Program-made: the position numbers and the translations under genes
Assembly (NCBI RefSeq): GCF_003955665.1
Contig: NZ_RXHU01000018.1
Location: 81,240 to 145,239 of the forward strand
DNA length: 64,000 nt
Direction: 5' to 3'
Source of the DNA: Paenibacillus whitsoniae
Lineage (GTDB): Bacteria > Bacillota > Bacilli > Paenibacillales > NBRC-103111
Notes under the pieces: generated by a model
What the model was told of the DNA's origin: nothing
Database searches by the model: none
What the model saw: the letters and a program-made list of their open reading frames with translations, nothing else
In this document: positions 8,155 through 17,166 of the stretch, piece after piece
How positions within the stretch are numbered: position 1 is the stretch's first letter
Layout: each line of letters starts with the position of its first letter

Positions 8155-9255
8155 TTAGGCCTCAACAGGCACTTCAGCCAGCACTTCTTTCAGTGCGGCG
8201 ATGAATTTTTCATTCTGCTCGCGAGAACCGATGGTTACGCGGAGCGATGTCGGGAAGCCGAGCATATGGCCTCCGCGCACGATCAAGCCGCGGCGCAGCA
8301 AGCCGTTAAACACCTCAGCGGCCGGGCGCCGGACATCAACCATGATGAAGTTGCCATGAGCCGGGAATGCGGTTAAACCGAGCTCTTGGAACTGTTCGTT
8401 CAAGTATTTAAGACCGGCTGTGTTCGCTTCGCGGCAGTTGGCGATGAACTCTTTATCTTGAATCGATACCAGCGCGGCAGCCTGTGCAAAGCGAGTTGTA
8501 TTAAACGGCTCGCGCACTTGATTGATCGAGCGGATCACATCCGGATGCCCGATACCGTAGCCGATACGAAGCGACGCCAATCCGTAGATTTTGGAGAACG
8601 TCCGCAGCGAAATCACATTCTTGTATTGCCCGATCAGCTCGATGCTGTTCGGGAATTCTCCCGTCGTGTTGTACTCGCAGTAAGCCTCATCAAGGACAAC
8701 GATAACGCTGGCAGGCACTTTCGCCAGGAACGCTTTGATTTCCGCATCCGTGTTCATCGTGCCGGTCGGGTTGTTCGGGTTGCAGATCCACACGATTTTC
8801 GTCTTTTCCGTAATCGCAGCAGCCATCGCATCCAGGTCGTGCGTACCGTCTTTGAGCGGCACCTCAATCGAAATCGCGCCTTCGATTTCACAGTTGTGCT
8901 TATACTGCGGGAACGTGTGTGAAGCCATCACGGACTCGTCGCCAGGCACAAGGAAAGCGCGCGCCAGCATCAAAATGACTTCGTCCGAGCCTGCACCGAA
9001 AATAAGCTGGTTCGTTTCCACGCCAAGCTCCTTCGCCACACCTTCCGTTAAATGCACAGCGCCGCCATCGGGATACAGGGAGATGTTGGCGATTTCGGCT
9101 TCGATCGCGGCTTTGACGCGCGGAGACGAGCCAAATGGATTTTCATTGGAAGCAAGCTTAATCACTTCCGTGAGGCCAAGCTCGCGCTTGACTTCTTCAA
9201 TCGGCTTGCCAGGTTGATAGACGGGTAAATGGATAATCGACTGTTTCGGTTGCAT
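8155..9255 (-). CDS. hisC: Histidinol-phosphate / aromatic aminotransferase
   Basis: PLP-dependent class I/II aminotransferase of 366 residues. In relatives, the HisC encoded within the trp operon serves both histidine synthesis and transamination of phenylpyruvate and 4-hydroxyphenylpyruvate, which fits its place between trpA and tyrA. The PLP lysine is K222 (SLRTFSKIYGLASLR). The CNPNNPTGT motif (about 158-166) and D189 of VLDEAYCEY are also visible. It follows trpA by 12 bp and is co-transcribed. Confidence 0.95.
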   Translation of the reverse strand: MQPKQSIIHLPVYQPGKPIEEVKRELGLTEVIKLASNENPFGSSPRVKAAIEAEIANISLYPDGGAVHLTEGVAKELGVETNQLIFGAGSDEVILMLARAFLVPGDESVMASHTFPQYKHNCEIEGAISIEVPLKDGTHDLDAMAAAITEKTKIVWICNPNNPTGTMNTDAEIKAFLAKVPASVIVVLDEAYCEYNTTGEFPNSIELIGQYKNVISLRTFSKIYGLASLRIGYGIGHPDVIRSINQVREPFNTTRFAQAAALVSIQDKEFIANCREANTAGLKYLNEQFQELGLTAFPAHGNFIMVDVRRPAAEVFNGLLRRGLIVRGGHMLGFPTSLRVTIGSREQNEKFIAALKEVLAEVPVEA

Positions 9256-9267
9256 GAAGTCACCTCA

Positions 9268-10086
9268 TTAAATGTTGTCCGAACCTTTTAATTGTCCTAC
9301 AAATTGACGAATTTGTCCCAGGCCTTCCGGATGCGCAGCGTCCGAAGTGAGGTGCGAAAGCGCACCCTCAATCGTTCTTACAATCGCGCTGCCCACGACG
9401 ACGCCGTCGCACAGCGTCTCAAAACGCTTCACCTGTTCGCGATTCGAGATCCCGAAGCCGACGACGATCGGCACGGTCGCCGCTTCGCGTACGGTGGACA
9501 GGAAATCTTCAATGCCGCCGAAAAACTCCGCACGCTCGCCGGTTACGCCCAGCGAGGACACGCAGTACACAAAGCCGCGAGCGCCTGCCGCGATGCGTTT
9601 CACGCGCTCATTAGACGTCGGCGCTACGAGCGGGATCAAGTGCACGCCGTATCGTTCGGCAACCGCGCGCGCCTCGCTGTCTTCCTCCAGCGGAAGATCC
9701 GGAATGATAATGCCGCTGATTTCATTTTCCTGCATCGTCTTGAAGATGCGCTCCAGGCCGATTTGCAGCACCGGATTATAGTACGTAAAGAGGATGAAAG
9801 GCAGCTTGGAGCCACGGCTTCGCGCTTCACGAGCGACGCCGATGACGTCGAAGATCGAGATTTTGCGCTGCAGCGCACGCTCGGAAGAGCGCTGAATCAC
9901 CGGTCCGTCAGCAAGCGGGTCGGAGTAAGGCACGCCAAGCTCAATGAGATCGGCACCTGCTTTTTCCATCTCCAGAATGAGCTCCAAAGACGCTTCAATC
10001 GAAGGATCACCAATGGTCAAAAAAGGAATCAGCGCAGTTTCTCCGCGCTCTTTCAGTTCTGCAAAGCGGCTGTCGATACGGTTCAT
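9268..10086 (-). CDS. trpA: Tryptophan synthase alpha chain
   Basis: Cleaves indole-3-glycerol phosphate to indole and glyceraldehyde 3-phosphate; partner of TrpB. A TIM-barrel protein of 272 residues. Catalytic Glu49 (DLIELGVPYSDP) and Asp60 (PLADGP) occupy the usual places, and the phosphate-binding GFGIS and GVVVGSAIV loops are present. It starts 3 bp after the trpB stop, so translation is likely coupled. Confidence 0.97.
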   Translation of the reverse strand: MNRIDSRFAELKERGETALIPFLTIGDPSIEASLELILEMEKAGADLIELGVPYSDPLADGPVIQRSSERALQRKISIFDVIGVAREARSRGSKLPFILFTYYNPVLQIGLERIFKTMQENEISGIIIPDLPLEEDSEARAVAERYGVHLIPLVAPTSNERVKRIAAGARGFVYCVSSLGVTGERAEFFGGIEDFLSTVREAATVPIVVGFGISNREQVKRFETLCDGVVVGSAIVRTIEGALSHLTSDAAHPEGLGQIRQFVGQLKGSDNI

Positions 10087-10089
10087 CGC

Positions 10090-11286
10090 TTATTCCTCCT
10101 CCTTGCCCAAGTAGCCGATAATCGATTCTACGTCTTTATCGCCGCGTCCGGACAAGGAAACCACGATAATCTGGTCCTTCGCCATCGTCGGAGCCAGCTT
10201 CAACGTCTGCGCAATCGCATGCGCGCTCTCCAGCGCAGGAATAATGCCTTCCGTACGGCTCAGCAATTGTAACGCATCCAGCGCTTCCTGATCCGTAATC
10301 GGGAAGTACGTCGCACGCTCAATGTCTTTGAGGTACGCATGTTCGGGCCCAATGCCCGGGTAATCCAACCCTGCGGAGATTGAATGCGCCGGCAGCACTT
10401 GGCCGTACTCATCCTGCAGCAAGTAGCTGAGCGAGCCTTGGAAAACGCCCTGCGTTCCCTTCGTCATCGTCGCTGCATGCTCCTCGGTTTCGACACCGCG
10501 TCCAGCCGCTTCGACGCCGATCAGCTTCACGCCTTCATCCTGCACGAATGGATAGAAAATGCCCATCGCGTTGCTGCCGCCGCCTACGCAAGCGACAACA
10601 GCATCCGGCAGTCGGCCTTCCGCTTCCAGGATTTGCTCCCGGGACTCGTCGCCGATAACGCGCTGAAAATCCCGCACCATCATCGGATACGGATGCGGGC
10701 CTGTGACCGAACCCAGGATATAATACGTATCCTGCACATGGCTTACCCAGTAACGCAGCGTCTCATTGCACGCGTCTTTGAGCGTACGCGTGCCGGACGT
10801 AACCGGAATCACTTCCGAGCCTAGCAGCTTCATGCGGAACACGTTAAGCTGTTGACGCTTCGTATCCTCTTCGCCCATGAACACTTTGCATTCCAATCCC
10901 ATGAGGGCTGCAACCGTCGCAGAAGCGACGCCATGCTGCCCGGCACCCGTCTCGGCAATCACTTTCTTCTTGCCCATCCGTTTCGCTAGCACCGCTTGTC
11001 CGATGGTGTTGTTGATTTTGTGCGCACCGGTATGGTTCAAATCTTCCCGCTTCAAATAAATTTTAGCGCCGCCCAAAAGCTCCGTCAAACGCTCCGCGTA
11101 ATACAGTGGGGTCGGTCTGCCGGAATATTGCCGCTGCAAATAGCGGACTTCCGCAATAAAATCAGGGTCATCTTTATATTTGGCATAAGCTTCTTCGAGC
11201 TCAATCAGCGCGTTCATTAGTGTCTCAGGGACATAACGGCCGCCGAACTTGCCGAATCTGCCATGCTGGTCAGGTACTTGCGTCAC
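10090..11286 (-). CDS. trpB: Tryptophan synthase beta chain
   Basis: Condenses indole with L-serine to give L-tryptophan, using PLP. Length 398 is normal. The PLP lysine is K90 in [10 protein letters not shown], and the glycine-rich phosphate cradle [10 protein letters not shown] is present. The GTG start overlaps the trpF stop in a GTGA arrangement. The serine substrate is fed by serA, which also lies in this window. Confidence 0.97.
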   Translation of the reverse strand: MTQVPDQHGRFGKFGGRYVPETLMNALIELEEAYAKYKDDPDFIAEVRYLQRQYSGRPTPLYYAERLTELLGGAKIYLKREDLNHTGAHKINNTIGQAVLAKRMGKKKVIAETGAGQHGVASATVAALMGLECKVFMGEEDTKRQQLNVFRMKLLGSEVIPVTSGTRTLKDACNETLRYWVSHVQDTYYILGSVTGPHPYPMMVRDFQRVIGDESREQILEAEGRLPDAVVACVGGGSNAMGIFYPFVQDEGVKLIGVEAAGRGVETEEHAATMTKGTQGVFQGSLSYLLQDEYGQVLPAHSISAGLDYPGIGPEHAYLKDIERATYFPITDQEALDALQLLSRTEGIIPALESAHAIAQTLKLAPTMAKDQIIVVSLSGRGDKDVESIIGYLGKEEE

Positions 11287-11981
11287 TTCCGAGTCACCCT
11301 TTCCACAAATGCTGTAATTTTAGCAATATCTTTAACTCCGTCCGTCTCCACGCCGCTTGATACATCGACGCCATCCGGACGATACGTCTCGATTAATTGA
11401 TCTACGTTTTCCGGCTTAAGCCCGCCTGCAACAAGCAAAGCAACGCCGACTTCACGCGCCCAAGCTTGATACACAGGGATGCAGTCCCAGGCAAAAGTCG
11501 TGCCAGAACCCCCGCCGTATACCGGGTCAAATGTATCTAACAGCACGGCGTCAACCGATCCGATATACGGATCAAGCTGAGCGGCAACGGCCTCTGGCGT
11601 TGGAGGATTCGCTTCCGTCTTCGATATGGACACGGATTTAAACACTTTTACGCCAAACGTATCCCGAACCCACTGGCAAAACACCGGCGTCTCCTGACCA
11701 TGAAGCTGCACAACGTCCAGCGGTGCAACCGACAAAATGCCCTGCAACTCATCCTCGGCCGGATTCACAAAAACACCGACAGCCAGCGGCCTCTCTTGCC
11801 CGTTAACGCCCTGTTCATGCAGCACCTCAATCAGCTCTGCCGCCTTCTCCGGCGTCACCCGGCGCTTGCTGAGTGCAAAAACAAAACCGATATGAGCTAT
11901 CGGCAAATGTACGATTGATTTTAACACTTCAACGCTTTGAAGTCCACAAATTTTTACCGTTGGCGCTGTCGTCACAGTCAT
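11283..11981 (-). CDS. trpF: Phosphoribosylanthranilate isomerase
   Basis: Amadori rearrangement of N-(5-phosphoribosyl)anthranilate to CdRP, third step from chorismate. A TIM barrel of 232 residues with catalytic Cys12 in KICGLQS, the VQLHGQE motif, the aspartate of LLDTFDP and the C-terminal GVDVSSGVE phosphate loop. It overlaps trpB by 4 bp. Confidence 0.95.
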   Translation of the reverse strand: MTVTTAPTVKICGLQSVEVLKSIVHLPIAHIGFVFALSKRRVTPEKAAELIEVLHEQGVNGQERPLAVGVFVNPAEDELQGILSVAPLDVVQLHGQETPVFCQWVRDTFGVKVFKSVSISKTEANPPTPEAVAAQLDPYIGSVDAVLLDTFDPVYGGGSGTTFAWDCIPVYQAWAREVGVALLVAGGLKPENVDQLIETYRPDGVDVSSGVETDGVKDIAKITAFVERVTRK

Positions 11982-12000
11982 GTTCGTCGCCTCTTTTCCG

Positions 12001-12798
12001 TTACTTTGCTGCGTTCACACGCGGCCCCATCAATGCCTCAATCGCGTCGCCGACAACCGGTTGGCGCATAAAGTGCTCGCCGATCAGCACAGCTTTCGCA
12101 CCGGCTTTCTGAACGAAGGCCAGATCCTCGACGGAAGAAATGCCGCTTTCACTGACGACTGTCACACCTTCCGGAATCAATTGAGTCAGCTCTTCCGTGG
12201 TCGCGAGGTCGGTCACGAAAGTTTTAAGGTTCCGGTTGTTGATGCCGATGAACGTCGTGTTCAGTTCCAGCGCGCGTTCCAATTCTTCGCGGTCATGCAC
12301 CTCAACGAGCGCATCCATGCCGAGGTCGCGAGCCAGCGCGAGATAGGCTTTCATTTGCTCCGTCGTGAGGATCGCCGCAATGAGAAGAATCGCATCCGCC
12401 CCGAGCAAGCGGGCCTCATAAATCTGCTTCGGATCAATTGTAAAATCTTTCCGCAGCAACGGCACGCTTACCGCTTGGCGAACTGCCTGCAAATAAGCGT
12501 TGCTGCCTTGAAAATAGTCCACATCCGTCAGCACGGAGATGCAGTCGGTTCCCGCCGCCGCGTACGACTTGGCAAGCTCAACGGGTTCGAAATCCGGGCG
12601 AATCAAGCCTTTGGACGGCGACGCTTTCTTCACTTCCGCAATCAGGCCCATGGCACGGTTCCGGCCGGAAGACAAGGAGCGTTCAAAGCCTAGGCAAGGC
12701 GGAAGCTGAGCGATTTCCTTCTCCGCTTCCGCAATGGAAAAGTTCTGCATCGCCTCGACTTCCAGGCGTTTAGTGGCAACAATTTTATCAAGAAACAT
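12001..12798 (-). CDS. trpC: Indole-3-glycerol phosphate synthase
   Basis: Ring closure of CdRP to indole-3-glycerol phosphate. A stand-alone 265-residue enzyme, not fused to TrpF. The family motifs EVKKASPSKG (about 54-63), LLRKDF, LEVHDREEL-type segment, IGINNRNL and SESGI are all visible. Its start lies inside the end of trpD (11-bp overlap). Confidence 0.97.
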   Translation of the reverse strand: MFLDKIVATKRLEVEAMQNFSIAEAEKEIAQLPPCLGFERSLSSGRNRAMGLIAEVKKASPSKGLIRPDFEPVELAKSYAAAGTDCISVLTDVDYFQGSNAYLQAVRQAVSVPLLRKDFTIDPKQIYEARLLGADAILLIAAILTTEQMKAYLALARDLGMDALVEVHDREELERALELNTTFIGINNRNLKTFVTDLATTEELTQLIPEGVTVVSESGISSVEDLAFVQKAGAKAVLIGEHFMRQPVVGDAIEALMGPRVNAAK

Positions 12799-13828
12799 GG
12801 CTCAGTTCTCCTGTATATTGAATAAGTTCGTTCAATTTGCTTTCCGCTTTGCCCGAATCGATCACATTCGCAGCGAGCTTGACGCCCTGCTGCATCGTAC
12901 CGACCAGCCCCGTCACATAGAAGCAAGCCGCTGCGTTAGCCAGCACAATGTCACGATGAGGCCCTTTCTCCCCGGCGAAAATGTGACGAATGATTTCCGC
13001 GTTCAACGGCGCATCGCCGCCAGCGACATCTTTGATACTGTGTGCGCGTAAACCCAGGTCGTCCGGAGTAATCGAGTACGTAGCGATCGTATCGTTTTTG
13101 AGTTCGGTCACTTTGGTCGGCGCCGAAATACTGAATTCATCAAGCCCGTCTTCACTAGCAACGACCAGAGCGCGTTTGAGACCCAGCGCTTGCAGCGACT
13201 GTGCGATCAGTTCCGTTTTCTCCCGATCGAACACACCCAACACTTGACGGTCGGCGCCAGCCGGGTTCGTCAGCGGCCCGATCAGGTTGAACACCGTCCG
13301 GAAGCCGAGCTCGCGCCGAGGCGCCGCCACGTACTTCATCGATTGGTGGAACGATTGGGCGAACATGAAGCAAATGCCCGTGCGTTCCAAACATTTGGCC
13401 GCTTGCTCGCCGGTCAGCGTAATATTGACGCCCAGCGCTTCCAACACGTCGGCACTGCCGCTTTTGCTCGACATCGCCCGATTGCCGTGCTTCGCTACAC
13501 GAATGCCGCCGGCCGCTGCGATAATGGCCGCCGTTGTCGAGATGTTGAACGTCTCCGCTCCGTCCCCGCCGGTGCCGCAGGTATCCAGCAAATCGCTCTG
13601 CAGCACGTTCATTTGCGCCGCTTTGCTCCGCATCGTCTCGGCGAATCCGGTGATCTCATCCAGGGTTTCACCTTTGAACCGAAGCGCCGTCAGTAAGCTG
13701 CCGATCTGCGCCGGGGTCGCTGCGCCTTCCATAATTTCGGACATCACGCCGCGCGCCTCCTCGCGTGTCAGGTGGCTGCCATTAATTACTTTTCCCAGAG
13801 CTTGCTGCATCGTAATCAATCCGCTCAT
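12788..13828 (-). CDS. trpD: Anthranilate phosphoribosyltransferase
   Basis: Transfers phosphoribosyl from PRPP to anthranilate. The PRPP-binding glycine-rich loop DTCGTGGDGAETFNIST and the KHGNRAMSSKSGSADVLEALG segment are intact. The ATG at 13828 is chosen with AGGAG upstream; a TTG three codons earlier sits too close to the site. No glutamine amidotransferase (trpG) is fused or adjacent, as in B. subtilis, where trpG is in the folate operon. Confidence 0.96.
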   Translation of the reverse strand: MSGLITMQQALGKVINGSHLTREEARGVMSEIMEGAATPAQIGSLLTALRFKGETLDEITGFAETMRSKAAQMNVLQSDLLDTCGTGGDGAETFNISTTAAIIAAAGGIRVAKHGNRAMSSKSGSADVLEALGVNITLTGEQAAKCLERTGICFMFAQSFHQSMKYVAAPRRELGFRTVFNLIGPLTNPAGADRQVLGVFDREKTELIAQSLQALGLKRALVVASEDGLDEFSISAPTKVTELKNDTIATYSITPDDLGLRAHSIKDVAGGDAPLNAEIIRHIFAGEKGPHRDIVLANAAACFYVTGLVGTMQQGVKLAANVIDSGKAESKLNELIQYTGELSHVS

Positions 13829-13849
13829 CGTAGTCAATCTCCTTTCTTC

Positions 13850-15397
13850 CTATGAGTTTACAAAGTAATCTTTGTTGATGTCGCTGACAGGTCTTGGCTC
13901 CGGACTGAACATCGCTTCCGCCATCCGAATGGATTTCAGCATCCCCGTCGCCTTGTTCACCGTCTCCTGATACTCGTTCTCCGGCACGGAATCCCAGACC
14001 ACGCCTGCGCCCGCTTGCACGTACGCTTTGCCGTTCTTGAAAATAATCGTCCGAATCGTAATGCACGTATCGAGGTTCCCCGAGAAGCCCAAGTACCCGA
14101 TCGCCCCGGCATAAGCGCCGCGTGCTTCCGGCTCCAGCTCCGCAATAATTTCCATGGCGCGAAGCTTCGGTGCGCCGGACACCGTTCCCGCCGGCAAGCA
14201 GGAGAGGAAGGCATCGAAGAAGTCTTTATCCTTCGCAATTTTGCCGGACACGTTGGACACGATATGCATGACATGCGAGTAGCGCTCAATGTCCATGAAT
14301 GTGTCGCATTTGACGGTACCGAATTCGGAGACGCGTCCGATGTCATTTCGCCCTAGATCGACGAGCATCAAATGCTCGGCTCTTTCCTTCTCATCGGCGA
14401 GCAGCTCTTGCTCCAGCGCAAGATCCTGCTCAGGCGTCTTCCCTCTCGGTCTCGTACCGGCAATCGGCCGCGTCTCGACTTTGTCTTCTTCGACGCGTAC
14501 GAGCAGCTCCGGCGAAGTGCCGACGACGACCTCGTCGTCCATTTTGAGCACGTACATGTACGGAGAAGGATTCATTGTGCGCAGCACGCGATACACCTGC
14601 AGCGGCGAAACCGTCGTCTCGATTTCAAATCGTTGAGACAACACGACCTGGAAAATGTCGCCCGCGCGAATGTATTCCTTCGCTTTGTTCACATTGGCGA
14701 TGTACTTTTCCTTCGTCATGTTGGAGCGAATTTCGCCGAGCTCCGGCTCCTTCACAATCGGATTGTGCGTCATCGTATCCACACTCAACGGACGTTTGAT
14801 TTTTTCGATCGTCGCGTCGATTTTGTCGCAAGTGGCTTGATACGCTTCGGCAATGTCGGCATCTGTCGCAAATTTCGGAACGTGCACGTTCGCAATGACC
14901 ATCATCTGCTGTTTGAAATGGTCGAACACGATGACTTGATCGCAGAACATGAATTGAATATCGTTCATTTGCAGATCATCCACCTGATGGGCAGGCAGCT
15001 TCTCGTAGTATTGCAGCAGATCGTATCCGAAGAATCCGACAGCACCGCCTGTAAAGCGAGGCATTCCCGGCAATTGAGGGCTGGAGTAGGACCGAAGGTA
15101 GGCTTTCAGAACGTCAATCGGCTTCTCGTCGGTGACTTTGTCGCCGTCATGGGACGCTACCGTCGTTTTTCCATGCTTCGACGTGATCATCAAGAACGGA
15201 TCGGTGCCGATAAAGGAATAACGCGCCCATTTCACGCCGCCCTCCACGCTCTCCAGTAGGAAAGCGCGCGGTTCTTGGTATAGATGTTGGAATACACGGA
15301 TCGGTGTTTCGGTATCGGCTAATAAGTGGCGCACAACTGGAATCAGATTATAACTACGGGACAAACGAATCACTTCTTGCAGTTCAGGTGTATACAT
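13850..15397 (-). CDS. trpE: Anthranilate synthase component I
   Basis: Makes anthranilate from chorismate, the first committed step to tryptophan. Length 515. The chorismate-binding C-terminal half includes FQVVLSQRFE, IAGTRPRG, DLGRNDIGRVSEFGTV and LPAGTVSGAPK. A feedback-type LLES element is present near the N-terminus (AFLLESVEGG, about residues 46-55). It is the first trp gene, preceded by a 270-nt TRAP-regulated leader and a GAGGGG ribosome-binding site. The amidotransferase partner must come from elsewhere. Confidence 0.97.
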   Translation of the reverse strand: MYTPELQEVIRLSRSYNLIPVVRHLLADTETPIRVFQHLYQEPRAFLLESVEGGVKWARYSFIGTDPFLMITSKHGKTTVASHDGDKVTDEKPIDVLKAYLRSYSSPQLPGMPRFTGGAVGFFGYDLLQYYEKLPAHQVDDLQMNDIQFMFCDQVIVFDHFKQQMMVIANVHVPKFATDADIAEAYQATCDKIDATIEKIKRPLSVDTMTHNPIVKEPELGEIRSNMTKEKYIANVNKAKEYIRAGDIFQVVLSQRFEIETTVSPLQVYRVLRTMNPSPYMYVLKMDDEVVVGTSPELLVRVEEDKVETRPIAGTRPRGKTPEQDLALEQELLADEKERAEHLMLVDLGRNDIGRVSEFGTVKCDTFMDIERYSHVMHIVSNVSGKIAKDKDFFDAFLSCLPAGTVSGAPKLRAMEIIAELEPEARGAYAGAIGYLGFSGNLDTCITIRTIIFKNGKAYVQAGAGVVWDSVPENEYQETVNKATGMLKSIRMAEAMFSPEPRPVSDINKDYFVNS

Positions 15398-15458
15398 GGA
15401 AACATCCCCTCTCAGTTTGCGAGCTGCCTCATTCGGTGCTCCAAACTCTAATTGAATA

Positions 15459-15487
15459 CAAAAAAACCTCTACCCAGGGTAGAGGTT
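15459..15487 (-). terminator. trp leader attenuator (intrinsic terminator)
   Basis: On the minus strand an inverted repeat (AACCTCTACC, then GGTAGAGGTT) is followed by a run of T residues, about 60 nt before the trpE start. It lies downstream of the TRAP-binding repeats. CTCTAC in its 5' arm is complementary to GTAGAG, which occurs twice inside the TRAP repeats (15647-15652 and 15627-15632), giving a possible antiterminator. Confidence 0.85.
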
Positions 15488-15606
15488 GACTTTAGTTTCA
15501 GTAGACGATGAGGAAGATGCTGAAAAAAAGCGAATCAAACGAAATATGCAAACAGACGAACGTCAACTTGGACGCTAGACCGGCATAAGGCGGATATGTG
15601 CTTTTT

Positions 15607-15671
15607 CTCTTCTCAACTCAGCTCTGCTCTACTTCACTAAACTCTGCTCTACTTACCTGCACTCATCTAAA
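15607..15671 (-). promoter_or_regulatory. TRAP-binding site in the trpE leader
   Basis: Thirteen consecutive 5-nt units on the minus strand, every one ending in AG. Ten have the canonical GAG or UAG triplet and three have CAG or AAG. The strict 5-nt period (triplet plus 2-nt spacer) is the known target of the 11-subunit TRAP ring. The TRAP gene mtrB is in the same window at 25864-26112. Binding with tryptophan would mask the antiterminator strand and favour the terminator at 15459-15487. Confidence 0.93.
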
Positions 15672-15674
15672 TTC

Positions 15675-15704
15675 ACTATACTACCGAGCGGCTTCATTTG
15701 TCAA
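15675..15704 (-). promoter_or_regulatory. trp operon promoter inside the end of aroH
   Basis: Minus strand TTGACA (15699-15704), 18-bp spacer, TATAGT (15675-15680). The -35 is perfect and lies in the last aroH codons; the -10 begins directly after the aroH stop. The predicted start (about 15668) places the TRAP repeats at the very 5' end of the transcript. Confidence 0.8.
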
Positions 15705-16067
15705 TTTCACAATATCCGGACGAAGCGCTTTGGCCTCTTTTAAATAAATATGATTGATTTCAGCTTGCGTTTTGGTTGTATTCACTTGCACCATCAAACG
15801 AATGCATTTCGGCAGAGCACCGGCTACCGGCACTTCGAGCGAACACATCAGCGGCACCAGCTCCCACCCGACTAAGGAACGGATGGCAACGGCCGGAAAG
15901 ATCGCGGTAATGTCCGCTGTCACCGTAATAAAGACGGAAGCAATATCTTCCGGACGGAAATCATTCGCTTCAACTATGGCTTGCAGCAGTTCCCCGGTTG
16001 CCTGTAAAATTTCGTCTGCCTCGTTATGCTCGACGGTCGTCGCGCCGCGAATTCCCCTAACAAACAT
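15681..16067 (-). CDS. aroH: Chorismate mutase, AroH type
   Basis: Claisen rearrangement of chorismate to prephenate for Phe and Tyr. A 128-residue monofunctional AroH-type protein (trimeric pseudo-alpha/beta barrel), not AroQ. The N-terminal RGIRGATTVEHNEADEI motif carries the active-site arginine, and the C-terminal AKALRPD segment is typical. It follows aroB by 3 bp. Its final codons contain the trp promoter -35. Confidence 0.95.
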   Translation of the reverse strand: MFVRGIRGATTVEHNEADEILQATGELLQAIVEANDFRPEDIASVFITVTADITAIFPAVAIRSLVGWELVPLMCSLEVPVAGALPKCIRLMVQVNTTKTQAEINHIYLKEAKALRPDIVKLTNEAAR

Positions 16068-16070
16068 GTG

Positions 16071-17165
16071 TCAGCTCTCCCCTTTTAGCATGTCGACAAT
16101 TTGTCTGACCTGAACGGCGGTGACGTCCTTGCGGATCTCGACTTTGCCGATTTCCGTCGGAATGATGTACACCATCGTGCCTTCCTTGAACTTCTTGTCA
16201 TGCATCATTGCGCTCATGATCTCATCTGTATCGAGATGCGGCGGAATCGTCACCGGCAACCCGAATTTTTCAAAAATACGCTTGGTTACAGTATGAATTT
16301 CTTCACTGTACCCGAACTGCTGCGCCAGCTTCGCTGCGCCGACCATGCCGATCGCGATCGCTTCGCCATGCAGCAGCTCGCCGTAGCCTGCGACCGCTTC
16401 CAGCGCGTGGCCAATCGTGTGTCCGAGGTTCAAAATCGCGCGCAGGTCGTTTTCCCGTTCGTCCTGCGAGACGACTTTGGCTTTGACCTCGCAGCCGATA
16501 TACAGCGCGTAGCTAAGCGCCTCCGGGTCCAAAGCCAGGAGCTTCGCTGCGTTTTCATCGCACCACTGCGTGAAAGCGGCATCCCAGATCAAGCCGTGCT
16601 TGATCACTTCCGACAGCCCTGCCTTCACATCGCGCGGCGGCAGTGTGAGCAGCAGGTCGATGTCGAACAGGACCAGCTCCGGCTGGTGAAACGCCCCGAT
16701 GATGTTCTTGGCCATCGGGTGGTTTACCGCGACCTTGCCGCCGACGGAACTGTCGTGGGCAAGGATCGTGGTCGGGATCTGTACGAAGCGGATCCCGCGC
16801 ATAAAGCTCGCCGCCGCGAAGCCGGCGAGGTCGCCGACCACGCCCCCGCCAAGCGCAACGATCGCAGAACTGCGATCGAGGCCGGCCTGGAGGGCGGCGG
16901 TGACGATTCCCTCGAGCTGCGCGAGGGATTTGGATGTTTCGCCTGCGGGCACGACGCAGGCAGTGGCGGCATAGCCGCCAGCTTGGAGCAGCGACAGCAC
17001 GCGCTCCAGGTGAAGCGCCGCCACCGATTCATCGGTGACGATCAGGAGCGGCGACTTGCGGCTGAGCTTCGCACGGTCGAACAGTGCCGTAATCTGGGCC
17101 AGGATCCCTTGGCCGATATAAATAGGATAAGAGCGCTCGCCTAGCTCTACGGTCAGTTCTCTCAT
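16071..17165 (-). CDS. aroB: 3-dehydroquinate synthase
   Basis: Second shikimate-pathway step, cyclising DAHP to 3-dehydroquinate with NAD and a divalent metal. Length 364. NAD-binding ALGGGVVGDLAGFAA and QIPTTILAHDSSVGGK are visible. Metal ligands are expected at Glu of GLSEVIKHG and the histidines of NLGHTIGHALEA and LLHGEAIAIG. It starts 1 bp after the aroC stop. Confidence 0.96.
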   Translation of the reverse strand: MRELTVELGERSYPIYIGQGILAQITALFDRAKLSRKSPLLIVTDESVAALHLERVLSLLQAGGYAATACVVPAGETSKSLAQLEGIVTAALQAGLDRSSAIVALGGGVVGDLAGFAAASFMRGIRFVQIPTTILAHDSSVGGKVAVNHPMAKNIIGAFHQPELVLFDIDLLLTLPPRDVKAGLSEVIKHGLIWDAAFTQWCDENAAKLLALDPEALSYALYIGCEVKAKVVSQDERENDLRAILNLGHTIGHALEAVAGYGELLHGEAIAIGMVGAAKLAQQFGYSEEIHTVTKRIFEKFGLPVTIPPHLDTDEIMSAMMHDKKFKEGTMVYIIPTEIGKVEIRKDVTAVQVRQIVDMLKGES

Positions 17166-17166
17166 A

